Assembly: GCA_045402695.1 (NCBI GenBank)
Contig: JAWPNA010000350.1
Span: 1 to 12,820, forward strand
Length of the DNA stretch: 12,820 bases
Direction: 5' to 3'
Source of the DNA: JAWPNA01 sp045402695
GTDB taxonomy: Bacteria > Acidobacteriota > Polarisedimenticolia > JACPZX01 > DASXTC01
In this document: one piece after another, positions 1 through 6,867 of the stretch
Layout: each line of letters opens with the position of its first letter
Numbering within the stretch: the first letter of the stretch is position 1
The notes under the pieces: model-generated
What the model was told of the DNA's origin: nothing
Seen by the model: only the letters and a program-made list of their open reading frames with translations
Database searches by the model: none
Translations under genes and position numbers: made by a program

Positions 1-532
1 ACAACCCCAGCGCGGCGATGCCGCCAATCCCCGCGGCGAGGCCGTCCAACCCGTCGATCAAGTTGACGGCATTGGTCACTCCCACGATCCAGAAGACGCT
101 GACGGGGATGCTGAGCCATCCGATCTGGAACTGATCCCCCATTGGGTTCGTGAAGAAGTCGGCCTTCACGCCCATGGCCACCACCACCAGGGCGGCCAAG
201 GTCTGCCCAGCGAACTTGACGGGGGCTTTCAGTCCCTTCGCGTCGTCGTACAGGCCGAGCGTCACGATCACGAGGGCCCCGGCGAGCAATCCAAGGTAGG
301 GCTTGAGGTAGCTCTCGGCGAGGCCGTCGAGAAAGTGCACCTGTAGCAACGACACCACGATGAAGGAGAGGAAGATTGCCATTCCCCCCATCAACGGGAT
401 GGGGATCTGGTGCATCTTGCGCTTCTCTGGCCGGTCGACGATGTCGAAGTAGAGCGCGGTCGATCGGATCGGGTAGGCGAGCAGGAACGACAGGATCCCG
501 GACGCCACGAACGCAATGAGGTAGGTCAGCAT
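1..532 (-). CDS. WecA/MraY-family polyprenyl-phosphate sugar-1-phosphate transferase (5' part; gene runs off the window)
   Basis: Reading the minus strand from the ATG at 532-530 gives 177 residues, still open at position 1. Visible motifs are a DRP-(x)-RKMH stretch near residues 33-41 followed by PIPLMGG (44-50), LGLYDD (92-97), KFAGQ (106-110) and NAVNLIDGLDGLAAG (154-168). These are the hallmark cytoplasmic loops of the family that transfers a sugar-1-phosphate from a UDP-sugar to undecaprenyl phosphate in the inner membrane. Hydrophobic segments lie between them. A GGGAG Shine-Dalgarno at 537-541 sits 4 nt before the ATG. The family is certain; the sugar (GlcNAc, GalNAc or other) cannot be told. 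In this locus it probably primes glycan synthesis on the lipid carrier. It has its own promoter just upstream, although it lies downstream of the DUF218 gene on the same strand. Confidence 0.93.
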   Translation of the reverse strand, partial: MLTYLIAFVASGILSFLLAYPIRSTALYFDIVDRPEKRKMHQIPIPLMGGMAIFLSFIVVSLLQVHFLDGLAESYLKPYLGLLAGALVIVTLGLYDDAKGLKAPVKFAGQTLAALVVVAMGVKADFFTNPMGDQFQIGWLSIPVSVFWIVGVTNAVNLIDGLDGLAAGIGGIAALGL

Positions 533-619
533 GCCACTCCCGAACGGGTACGCCTCCGGCGGGCGCAGTCTCCTACCGGGGCGATTTGGAATCGGGCCAG
601 AACCGGGAGAAACCCTCGC

Positions 620-651
620 CGGTATATACCGTGAACCCTCTGGTAGGTCAA
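620..651 (-). promoter_or_regulatory. sigma70-like promoter of the WecA-like gene, with a palindrome over the -10
   Basis: Minus strand: TTGACC (651-646), 17-bp spacer, TATATA (628-623). The -10 lies inside a perfect 12-bp palindrome CGGTATATACCG (620-631), which could be an operator or chance. The -35 starts only about 10 bp after the DUF218 stop codon, so the WecA-like gene can be transcribed independently. The predicted leader is about 85 nt. Confidence 0.6.
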
Positions 652-661
652 GGGGTTCCGG

Positions 662-1288
662 TCATTCCCGACCCCCCCGACCCCCGACAGGCCCGAAGTC
701 CGGCACAGTCATCCAGACCCGGATCAGTTTCAGGTATTCGGCCGGGACCTTATTCCACCCATCCCGACTTTTCCACCACTGGTCAAGGTCCACATAGAGG
801 CTCATGGAGGGCGTGATCGTCACGCGAACGTCTAGGTCCGAGAGGATTCGCGAGAAGGTCAGTCGAGCGCGGCGACAGTGATATGGAGAGGTGACCACCA
901 GGAGCGACCTAAGTCTTTTTCTCAGAATGATTTCTCGAATGCACAGGGCATCCTCCACGGTCGTCGTCGAGACACAGGGGGGTGGGTGGAGCGCCCGCTC
1001 GGGCACTCCCGCCGCCGCCAGCTCCCTCATCTGAGAATCCGGGAAGCCGTACGGATCCGTAATCATGATGGCCGGGGCGAGCCCGCTTCTGTAAAGGTCC
1101 AGAGCCGTGAGTAGCCTCTCTCTCGCTCCTCCCGCCAGGACGACGATCAGCTCGCTGGGCCGAGGCGCTTCTCCCACCATCAGCCAATCTCCAGCTTGCC
1201 GGGCCACCAGCGGACCCGTCCCCATCAGGATCAGCCCTGCGGCCGCTAATCCCGAGACGATGATCGCCCCCCGCGCCGCTGCACTCAT
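662..1288 (-). CDS. YdcF/SanA/ElyC-like DUF218 membrane-anchored protein
   Basis: The product is 208 residues. It has one N-terminal hydrophobic segment (about 8-28), then a DUF218-type domain. Recognisable parts are IVVLAGGARERLLTALDLY (48-66), a Ser/Thr-rich STTTVEDA (107-114) and LLVVTSPYHCRRA (129-141), in the order typical of the family. DUF218 proteins are envelope proteins; ElyC of E. coli is linked to undecaprenyl-phosphate-dependent glycan assembly. A role in lipid-carrier or cell-envelope maintenance is therefore plausible here but is inference. The ATG overlaps the stop of the upstream glycosyltransferase as ATGA (1288-1285), which implies translational coupling. The C-terminus ends in a short Gly/Arg-rich tail. 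Confidence 0.85.
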   Translation of the reverse strand: MSAAARGAIIVSGLAAAGLILMGTGPLVARQAGDWLMVGEAPRPSELIVVLAGGARERLLTALDLYRSGLAPAIMITDPYGFPDSQMRELAAAGVPERALHPPPCVSTTTVEDALCIREIILRKRLRSLLVVTSPYHCRRARLTFSRILSDLDVRVTITPSMSLYVDLDQWWKSRDGWNKVPAEYLKLIRVWMTVPDFGPVGGRGGRE

Positions 1289-2577
1289 CGGCTGGATTCT
1301 CCATTCCTCGGCTGATCCACGACCGTACGTCCAAACCGGTTCCTTCCGGATCCCTTCAGTGAGGCGAACCGTCGGTAGGCCGCCAGTACGTCAGGCCCAA
1401 GCCGCTTTCTTGAGAATCTCTCGACTGCCGTGCGGCGGGCTCGATCACCGATGCGCGCCCTCCGGTCCTGATCATCCACGAGGGATCTGATGGCCGCGGC
1501 GAGGGCCCCGGCATCACCGGCAACGAAACCCACCGCGTCCAGGTCGTGTGTGAAGAGCTCCGCGGCACCTCCCGATCTGGCCGCGACCACGGGTCGGCCG
1601 CATGCCATCGCTTCCACGATGGTGCGCCCGAACGGCTCGGGCTGTGTGCTCGCGTGTACGACGATGTCGAGGGAGCGGTAGACCCACGCCGTCTCGTGTT
1701 GAAAACCTATGAATCCGACATGGTCTCCGAGCCGCATCCCGGCGGCGGCGGCCTTGAGGCCGGCTTCCGAAAACTGGGAGCCCTTCGTCCGGTAGATCGG
1801 TCCCCCCACGATGTAAAACCTCACCGGCAGCAGAGGCTCTGCCGCCATGATCCTGGCCGCTCCCTCGAGAAAGAGATCCTGACCCTTCCAGCGCCCGAAC
1901 GTCCCCACGAGGCCAACCCTCACAGCCCCGCTGGGCGCGAGCGGGAGCCCTGCCAGCTCATCGAGGCGCCTGACGTCGCCATCGCCCGGCGTGTAGTGAT
2001 CGACATCGATCGCGTTGTAAACCACCTCGATCGGAATGTGCGTCAGGGTCTCCTGCGCGTCATATCCGACCGCTTCCGAGATCGCGATGGCCCCCATGGC
2101 GCGTCGGGCTTCCCAGGCCAGCGCCCGGCCGATCACGCGCCGTGAGCCAAGGAAGTCCCGCACGTGCCAGACGACTCCCACGTGACCCGCAGCGTGAACA
2201 GCCAGAAAATGAGACTTGCTGTCGTTCGAGTGAACGATGGTGGGATTGATGGACTCCAGAGCGCTGTGGAGTCGTCTGACGTATCCCGGCAGGGCGATCG
2301 CGACAGGTCCGGCGCGCATCACCAGTCTGGCGGCCGCGGCGGTTCGCCCCTCGAACTTCAACGAGCTGTCCCCAAACCCCAACAACGCGGGCGGCGCCGG
2401 GACCACCTCGACCCGACAGCCCGCATCCCGCGCAGCGCTAGCGAATGGTCCCTCACTGCCCACCAGGAGAGCCAGAACCGTGTCCGGCGCCGTGCCCCGC
2501 ATCGAGGCGATCAGGTCAAGCAGGCTGCGTTCGGCGCCCCCCAGCTCCACCGCCAGGTTGAGGTAGGCGACCCTCAT
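1285..2577 (-). CDS. GT4-family glycosyltransferase
   Basis: From the ATG at 2577 the product has 430 residues and two Rossmann (GT-B) domains. The N-terminal acceptor domain opens with a short beta strand and ELGGAERSL (11-19), the GGxE-type loop usual in GT4. The C-terminal nucleotide-sugar domain contains VGTFGRWKGQDLF (224-236) and the retaining-enzyme E-x7-E motif EPFGRTIVEAMACGRPVV (314-331). It should transfer a sugar from an NDP-sugar to a growing lipid-linked glycan at the cytoplasmic membrane face; donor and acceptor are unknown. An in-frame ATG at 2667 overlaps the upstream stop (ATGA) and would add 30 residues of low-complexity leader. I prefer 2577 because the conserved fold begins exactly there, although its Shine-Dalgarno is weak. 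The frame stays open to 2730. The 3' end overlaps DUF218 by 4 nt. Confidence 0.93.
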   Translation of the reverse strand: MRVAYLNLAVELGGAERSLLDLIASMRGTAPDTVLALLVGSEGPFASAARDAGCRVEVVPAPPALLGFGDSSLKFEGRTAAAARLVMRAGPVAIALPGYVRRLHSALESINPTIVHSNDSKSHFLAVHAAGHVGVVWHVRDFLGSRRVIGRALAWEARRAMGAIAISEAVGYDAQETLTHIPIEVVYNAIDVDHYTPGDGDVRRLDELAGLPLAPSGAVRVGLVGTFGRWKGQDLFLEGAARIMAAEPLLPVRFYIVGGPIYRTKGSQFSEAGLKAAAAGMRLGDHVGFIGFQHETAWVYRSLDIVVHASTQPEPFGRTIVEAMACGRPVVAARSGGAAELFTHDLDAVGFVAGDAGALAAAIRSLVDDQDRRARIGDRARRTAVERFSRKRLGPDVLAAYRRFASLKGSGRNRFGRTVVDQPRNGESSR

Positions 2578-2663
2578 GCCGCACCGAGATGGTTCCTGGA
2601 CGCGGCCACGCGCGTTCTGGGAGACCACAGGGCCGGAACCGCCTCTCCATGGCGATAGCGTTC

Positions 2664-3716
2664 TCATGCGTTCCACTTCGATACGGCGAGCCTGAACAGA
2701 TCTCGATGACGTTCCGCCACTCGTCGCCACGAGAACTGTTCCGCGCGAGATCGGCCCGCCTCCTCGAAGCCTCTCCTTCTTTCGACGTTGCGAAGGAGAT
2801 CCGTGACCTGATCGGCGAAGTTGTCGTCGTCGACGATGATTCCGTGCGGACCCTCTTCGAGAATCTGCGAGGCCCCCCCGTTCGGTGACGTGACGATCGC
2901 GGTGCCGCTAGCGAGCGCTTCGACGTACGGGATGCCGAACCCCTCATAGGTGCTCGGGTAGGCGAAGACCCAAGCCTGTCGATACAAAGATGCGAGGGTC
3001 TCATCGTCCGGAAAGGCGATGGCGCGGACGCTCGGATGGGGCTCGCATCGGTCGCTGACGAACAGGAGCTCGGCTTCGGGAACGCGGGGGAGGATCCTGT
3101 TCACGAACACGTCATGCATCCATCGGCCACGCTTGCGTCCTTTCCACGTGCCGATGTACAGGACGCTGGGGCGAGCGGACTTCACTCCGGGATGGAATCT
3201 CTCGAGGTCGACGCCATTGTCCACCAGCTCCGAGAGGCCGTAGATCTCGGCCGTATCCCGACCCACTGCCACGGAGAGCGTCGCGAGTCGCGCCGAGAGC
3301 CACTCGAGCGGGTATATGCAGTACATGGCGACCTTGCGCTTCATGTAGGTCGCGTGCTGAGCCTCACGCAGGGCCGAACCGTGAAAGGTCCGTATCGTGG
3401 GAGACATCCGTCTGACGAAAAACCAGTCGTCGCCATGGAGATGAATCACGTCCTGCTTTCCGAACTTCACGAAGTTCAGCAGCAGGGGCAAGACGAACCA
3501 GCGGCCGATGCGTCCTTCACGCAACCAGGCGGCTGAGGGGAAGAGCTGCCGGTGGGAGTACAAGGCGCGGGGTGGGCGCGGCGTGAGGCTGAACACGCTG
3601 ACTTCGTCCCTGCCGTCCAGGGCCAGCTCGTTCGCCAGACGGTGGACGGCGATCTCCACTCCGCCTAGCTTGCGTCCGGCCTCGGGCAACGTCGTGTGGA
3701 AGAGCGCGACTCTCAA
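2664..3716 (-). CDS. GT4-family glycosyltransferase with a TTG start
   Basis: The product has 350 residues. The N-terminal domain carries LGGVE (17-21). The linker has DNGVDLERFHPG (166-177), and the donor domain has VLYIGTWKGRKRG (185-197) and the E-x7-E motif EGFGIPYVEALASGTAIV (258-275). This is a retaining GT-B enzyme, probably adding one sugar to the lipid-linked glycan. The start is TTG (3716-3714), supported by a GAGGA Shine-Dalgarno at 3722-3726 with a 5-nt gap and by the fold beginning right there. It is the first gene of the leftward run, and its stop overlaps a possible ATG of the next GT4. The 5' leader is long, about 205 nt from the predicted promoter, and unusual in content. Confidence 0.92.
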   Translation of the reverse strand: MRVALFHTTLPEAGRKLGGVEIAVHRLANELALDGRDEVSVFSLTPRPPRALYSHRQLFPSAAWLREGRIGRWFVLPLLLNFVKFGKQDVIHLHGDDWFFVRRMSPTIRTFHGSALREAQHATYMKRKVAMYCIYPLEWLSARLATLSVAVGRDTAEIYGLSELVDNGVDLERFHPGVKSARPSVLYIGTWKGRKRGRWMHDVFVNRILPRVPEAELLFVSDRCEPHPSVRAIAFPDDETLASLYRQAWVFAYPSTYEGFGIPYVEALASGTAIVTSPNGGASQILEEGPHGIIVDDDNFADQVTDLLRNVERRRGFEEAGRSRAEQFSWRRVAERHRDLFRLAVSKWNA

Positions 3717-3748
3717 AACTGTCCTCGGAGGAATTCTCTCAGGTGAAG

Positions 3749-3826
3749 TGGTGGATGAGGCGGGACTCGAACAGGCTCCGAAGGCGATTCAGCCGAGGCG
3801 TCTCCATGATTAGCTGCAACGAGGTG
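3749..3826 (-). pseudogene. degenerate tRNA-Leu-like sequence (candidate)
   Basis: The minus strand shows tRNA-Leu-like pieces in the right order: GAGACGC (end of a D-arm), GCCTTCGG (variable arm of many tRNA-Leu), GTTCGAGTCC (T-loop and 3' T-stem) and a terminal CATCCACCA with encoded CCA. The T-stem pairs at only three of five positions, the anticodon arm looks deleted, and I find no matching 5' acceptor strand, so it is not a working tRNA. It may be a decayed tRNA, a tRNA-derived integration scar, a tRNA-like leader structure or chance. It lies inside the predicted 5' leader of the glycosyltransferase run. Confidence 0.3.
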
Positions 3827-3884
3827 GATGCAACCCCGGCTTCCGCGCTCCCGTCAAAGCCGTTTCGCCCCCCTGAACCCTGCA

Positions 3885-3906
3885 TGTGAAAATGTTTTCT
3901 CTCACA
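3885..3906. repeat. nested inverted repeat, operator-like
   Basis: Outer arms TGTGA (3885-3889) and TCACA (3902-3906) enclose an inner palindrome GAAAA-TG-TTTTC (3888-3899). The site would lie roughly at +15 to +36 of the leftward transcript, a sensible place for a repressor. The outer arms look like CRP half-sites but are 12 bp apart instead of 6, so a CRP site is unlikely. It is also AT-rich against its surroundings. Confidence 0.35.
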
Positions 3907-3927
3907 CAGGGAAAGGACGACGGGGGA

Positions 3928-3956
3928 ACGGTAGCTTGACCCCCTCAGGTTGTCAA
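3928..3956 (-). promoter_or_regulatory. sigma70-like promoter of the leftward GT4/DUF218 run
   Basis: Minus strand: perfect TTGACA -35 (3956-3951), 17-bp spacer, TACCGT -10 (3933-3928). It resembles the promoter at 5307-5335, which shares TTGACAAC and TACC in the same register. The expected transcript start is near 3921, giving a leader of about 205 nt before the TTG start at 3716. Confidence 0.6.
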
Positions 3957-4063
3957 AATCGCGCTCAAGTGCGTTCGGTGAGACCCCTCTTCGCCCTTCT
4001 TGATGCTGGTGCTCACACCGGCAGCGCCTCCGGTGAACTCCCGGAGCGAACGAGCCCTTCGGA

Positions 4064-5206
4064 TCACGCGCCCCCCAGGAGCTGGCGGTAGACGTTGACA
4101 GTGCGTTCCACCGTCGTGCGGCAATTCACGGAGCGTACGTATGCACCCGCCGCGTCGGAGAGCCTGCGGCGGAAGGCCGGATCGCCGAGGACGCGCAGCA
4201 GCGCCGACGCCAACGCATCGGGCCGCCCGATGGGGACCAGCAGTCCGGTCTGCTCGTGTCGAAGGATCGCCGCCGGCCCATCCGCTTCCGTCGCCACCAC
4301 AGGCAGGCCGGCGGCCATCGCTTCCAGCAAGGTCAGGCCGTACCCTTCGCTGCGGGATGGATGCGCGAGGACCGTCGCCTCCCGGTACAAGGCGGCAAGA
4401 TCATCATCCGGCACGAAGCCCAGGAATCGCACGTGATCGGCCACTCCCAGCTCGTCCGAGAGACGGATCAGCTCCTGTCGATAGACCTCCTGCTGAGCGC
4501 TTCCGGCCTTGCCCACGATCGCGACAATCGTGTCCGGACATAGCTTCAGGATCGCTGGCACGGCGCGGAGCAGATCGGCGTGGCCTTTGTGCGGCTGCAA
4601 TCGAGCGACATTCATGACGATCGAACCGGCATCAAGCCGATACCGCCTGCGGAGATCGTCCCCCGGACCGTGCGGGCCCGACCACTTTTCAGGGTCGACG
4701 ATGTTCGGGTAGATCACGCTGTGAGGCCCTCGCTGCAGCTTCGGATAGCCGCTTCGCACTTTGTCCGTCGTGAAGATGGTGTAGTCCGTTCGAATGGTCA
4801 GCGTGAGCCATTCAACCCAGTCGGTGGTGTAAGGGTAATCGTGCAGGTGCCAGATCTCTGGACGCCCGACTCTTCTTGCAGCCGGTCCGGAATACAAGTG
4901 CGCCGTGTGTGTCGCGTGAATCAGGTCGACCCGCTGATCAGCGGCCAGAGCAGCCAACCAGGAGATCCCGGCTCGCACGCTCATCAGGTGCCGATAGCGA
5001 TGGTCGCGATACGAGAATGACGTCAGTCCCTGCGCGGAGGCGGCGGCGATCAATGGACCCGGCCGCATACACGCCAGAAGCGGCTCGACGCCGAATTCAG
5101 GCATGCGCCTCGCCAGCGCGAGAAACACCTGTTCGGCACCGCCAATCTCGCCGCCCGGGCCAACCAGGAGCAGACGAAGGACCCGGCCGGCGGTGTGTCG
5201 TGTCAT
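4064..5206 (-). CDS. GT4-family glycosyltransferase
   Basis: From the ATG at 5206 the product has 380 residues. Visible features are GGEIGGAEQVFLALARRM (18-35) in the acceptor domain, NVARLQPHKGHADLL (199-213) opening the donor domain, a FLGFVPDDDLAALYREA stretch (261-277), and the E-x7-E motif EGYGLTLLEAMAAGLPVV (287-304). It is a clear GT-B retaining enzyme, expected to build the lipid-linked glycan at the membrane. The frame is open upstream to 5335, but a promoter occupies 5307-5335 and the fold starts at residue 10 of the 5206 version, so the longer starts (5293 ATG, 5335 TTG) are unlikely. The Shine-Dalgarno for 5206 is poor. It is a single-gene unit, divergent from the duplicated SGNH genes. 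Confidence 0.93.
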   Translation of the reverse strand: MTRHTAGRVLRLLLVGPGGEIGGAEQVFLALARRMPEFGVEPLLACMRPGPLIAAASAQGLTSFSYRDHRYRHLMSVRAGISWLAALAADQRVDLIHATHTAHLYSGPAARRVGRPEIWHLHDYPYTTDWVEWLTLTIRTDYTIFTTDKVRSGYPKLQRGPHSVIYPNIVDPEKWSGPHGPGDDLRRRYRLDAGSIVMNVARLQPHKGHADLLRAVPAILKLCPDTIVAIVGKAGSAQQEVYRQELIRLSDELGVADHVRFLGFVPDDDLAALYREATVLAHPSRSEGYGLTLLEAMAAGLPVVATEADGPAAILRHEQTGLLVPIGRPDALASALLRVLGDPAFRRRLSDAAGAYVRSVNCRTTVERTVNVYRQLLGGA

Positions 5207-5306
5207 GGCCTGCAGGCGCCCATCTTCTCGCGGAGGAGTCGACCCACGCGCCGCCTTCGACCGACGGACGATCCAGCGGCGGATCGTGGGCATCTGGACT
5301 GGCTTG

Positions 5307-5335
5307 AAGGTACGGCGCCACCCCGGAGTTGTCAA
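5307..5335 (-). promoter_or_regulatory. sigma70-like promoter of the 4064-5206 glycosyltransferase
   Basis: Minus strand: TTGACA (5335-5330), 17-bp spacer, TACCTT (5312-5307). The leader is about 94 nt. It is divergent from the plus-strand promoter at 5387-5415, with 51 bp between the two -35 boxes. The -35 sits between the arms of the CCGGAG/CTCCGG dyad at 5323-5351. Confidence 0.6.
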
Positions 5336-5351
5336 AGGAGAGTGGCTCCGG
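5323..5351. repeat. spaced dyad in the divergent promoter region
   Basis: CCGGAG (5323-5328) and CTCCGG (5346-5351) are exact inverted 6-mers separated by 17 bp and flank the -35 of the leftward promoter. The right arm is also the first conserved point of the 1.39-kb duplicated unit. It could be an operator, but 6-mers of G and C can also pair by chance in GC-rich DNA. Confidence 0.25.
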
Positions 5352-6734
5352 CCTCAATCGACTTCCTTCTCCGATTGGGGGCTCCCTTGATCGTCCACGC
5401 CCCTCCGTCTATATTGCTTCACCATCGTTACCCCCCTCGACCCGTCGCTTCGCTCATCAAGGAACCCCCTTGCGAGAAGACCAGGGATCCCGGACACATG
5501 GTGAGTAAGGGCGGGCCGCCGGCCACGCTACGTTACGCCCTGCTCCTGCTCCTCCTCATGTGGGGAGTCTTCGAGGGAGCGCTTCAGGGACTCCTTGCCG
5601 TGGGCCGGCGCATGGACAAATGGGATTATCGGCCCATCAGCACACGGTCCCTCACGCCCGAACAGAGAGACCTGGTTCTCCAGATGCTCTCAGGCAGAGG
5701 GTATGTCCGCCTCGACGCGGAGCTGGGGTGGACGAACGCCGCCGGGGGGAGATCGAAGGACGGACGCTATCAGATCAACGGTCAAGAGCTTCGCGCGGAG
5801 AGACTCTTCTCGCGCGACATCCCGCCAGGAAAGATCCGGTTGGCGACCTTTGGCGACTCCTTCACGTTCGGCGCCTTGGTCAGCGCCGACGAGACGTGGC
5901 AAGCCCAGCTTGAAGCGTCGAATCCCTGGATCGAGATTCTCAATTTCGGTGTGAACGGATACGGACCGGACCAGGCTTTTCTCAGGTATGAGCAGACGAT
6001 CGATCAACTTGACGCCAACGTCGTGGTCATCGGATACATGTCCGAGAACATCGCGAGGCTCGTGAATCGATTCCGTCCCTTCTACATGCCCCTTGATGAG
6101 ATGGTGTTCTCGAAACCGAGGTTCGAGCTGGGAGAGGGAGATGCGCTCACGCTTCTCGAAAACCCGCTGCGGACTCCGGACGATTTTCGGAAACTCCTGA
6201 GCGAGCCGGGCGAAGTGTTGAGCGAATTGGCCGAGCGCGACTATTGGGCCCATGTTCGCAACCAGAGCTCCTTCGTGGACATGCTTCCGAGCCTGAGGGT
6301 CGCGAAGATACTCCTCTACCACGTGAGGCACCGCACCGATCCGGACAGCCTCTTCGAGCCGGATCACACTTACCGTGTCGCCTCCTCGGCATATCGCATC
6401 CTCGTCGCCGTCATGGAGAGGTTCTACCGCGCCATCGAGGAACGAAAGCAGATCCCCATCGTCCTGATCTACCCACGGATTGAAGACAGAAACGGCGTTC
6501 CATGCTATGCGCCTCTGCTCTCCTATCTGGAGTCCAAAGGCATGCGCTATGTCGACGTTCTTCCGGAGTTGATCAAGGAGGTGGGCAGGTCCCATGTGCC
6601 CGAGCTTTACTTCGATGGACATCTGAACGGAAGAGGCAACGGGATCGTCGCGAGAGAGATGGCAAGGCGCCTTCGGGAATTCGGGATCGGCGAGCCTCGG
6701 CCCAGTTCGTCCGGGTGGAGGATTCCAGCACTAC
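5346..6734 (+). repeat. tandem duplication, unit 1 (promoter, leader and SGNH gene)
   Basis: The unit begins near CTCCGG at 5346 and ends near TCCAGCACTAC at 6724-6734. It matches the unit at 6744-8131 in the same orientation, with an offset of 1398 bp in the promoter and 1397 bp in the coding region. Only about 9 bp separate the two units. Confidence 0.9.
5387..5415 (+). promoter_or_regulatory. promoter of SGNH copy 1
   Basis: TTGATC (5387-5392), 17-bp spacer, TATATT (5410-5415). The same elements are conserved in copy 2 (6785-6813) while nearby bases have changed, which supports function. The leader is about 76 nt. Confidence 0.7.
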
Positions 6735-6739
6735 CCTAA
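5498..6739 (+). CDS. SGNH/GDSL-like membrane-anchored protein, copy 1
   Basis: The product has 413 residues. A single hydrophobic segment (about 12-32) after a short basic N-terminus indicates a signal anchor, with the catalytic part outside the cytoplasm. SGNH blocks are visible: block I GDSFTFG (119-125, Ser121), block II NFGVNGYGPDQA (149-160), block III GYMSENIARLVN (179-190, Asn184) and the C-terminal Asp/His block YFDGHLNGRGN (371-381, Asp373 and His375). The family includes esterases and acyltransferases that edit envelope glycans, so de-acylation or acylation of the polysaccharide made here is the likely role; the substrate is unknown. ATG 5498 has a mediocre AGGGA 10 nt upstream. The better AAGGA-TTG pair at 5459-5472 is out of frame. 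Compared with copy 2 the stop is lost (TGG for TGA at 6716), adding seven residues. Confidence 0.88.
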   Translation: MVSKGGPPATLRYALLLLLLMWGVFEGALQGLLAVGRRMDKWDYRPISTRSLTPEQRDLVLQMLSGRGYVRLDAELGWTNAAGGRSKDGRYQINGQELRAERLFSRDIPPGKIRLATFGDSFTFGALVSADETWQAQLEASNPWIEILNFGVNGYGPDQAFLRYEQTIDQLDANVVVIGYMSENIARLVNRFRPFYMPLDEMVFSKPRFELGEGDALTLLENPLRTPDDFRKLLSEPGEVLSELAERDYWAHVRNQSSFVDMLPSLRVAKILLYHVRHRTDPDSLFEPDHTYRVASSAYRILVAVMERFYRAIEERKQIPIVLIYPRIEDRNGVPCYAPLLSYLESKGMRYVDVLPELIKEVGRSHVPELYFDGHLNGRGNGIVAREMARRLREFGIGEPRPSSSGWRIPALP

Positions 6740-6784
6740 GCGGCCCCGGTCTCGATCGACTCCCTGCTCCGATTGGTGACTCCC

Positions 6785-6813
6785 TTGAACGCTCACGCCC
6801 CTCCGTATATATT
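6785..6813 (+). promoter_or_regulatory. promoter of SGNH copy 2
   Basis: TTGAAC (6785-6790), 17-bp spacer, TATATT (6808-6813), in the same place as in copy 1. Copy 2 can therefore be transcribed on its own, although read-through from copy 1 is also possible because I see no terminator between them. Confidence 0.7.
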
Positions 6814-6867
6814 GCTGCGCCATCGTTATCCCCCTCGGCCGGTCGCTTCGCACACCAAGGAACACGC

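Larger units (their letters stand above)
3717..4063. other. 347-bp intergenic leader/promoter region
   Basis: There is no coding sequence here. It separates the end of the 4064-5206 glycosyltransferase from the leftward run. It contains a promoter (3928-3956), an inverted repeat (3885-3906), a tRNA-Leu-like stretch (3749-3826) and an 8-bp direct repeat GGTGGATG at 3750-3757 and 3823-3830. A 6-bp stem, CTCCGG/CCGGAG with a 7-nt loop (4028-4046), lies just after the upstream gene's stop but has no T-run, so it is at best a weak terminator. Confidence 0.6.

Noticed and set aside
3885..3906. CRP-binding site
   Set aside because: The TGTGA and TCACA arms are 12 bp apart where CRP needs 6; kept only as a generic inverted repeat.
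4028..4046. Rho-independent terminator after the 4064-5206 glycosyltransferase
   Set aside because: The stem is only 6 bp and no T-run follows on the minus strand.
5195..5497. Reading frame open 101 codons upstream of SGNH copy 1
   Set aside because: It covers both divergent promoters and is not kept in frame in the duplicated unit, so it is not part of the protein.
5690..6622. 310-codon open frame on the minus strand
   Set aside because: It lies wholly antisense to SGNH copy 1, has no family resemblance, and is a typical GC-rich shadow frame.
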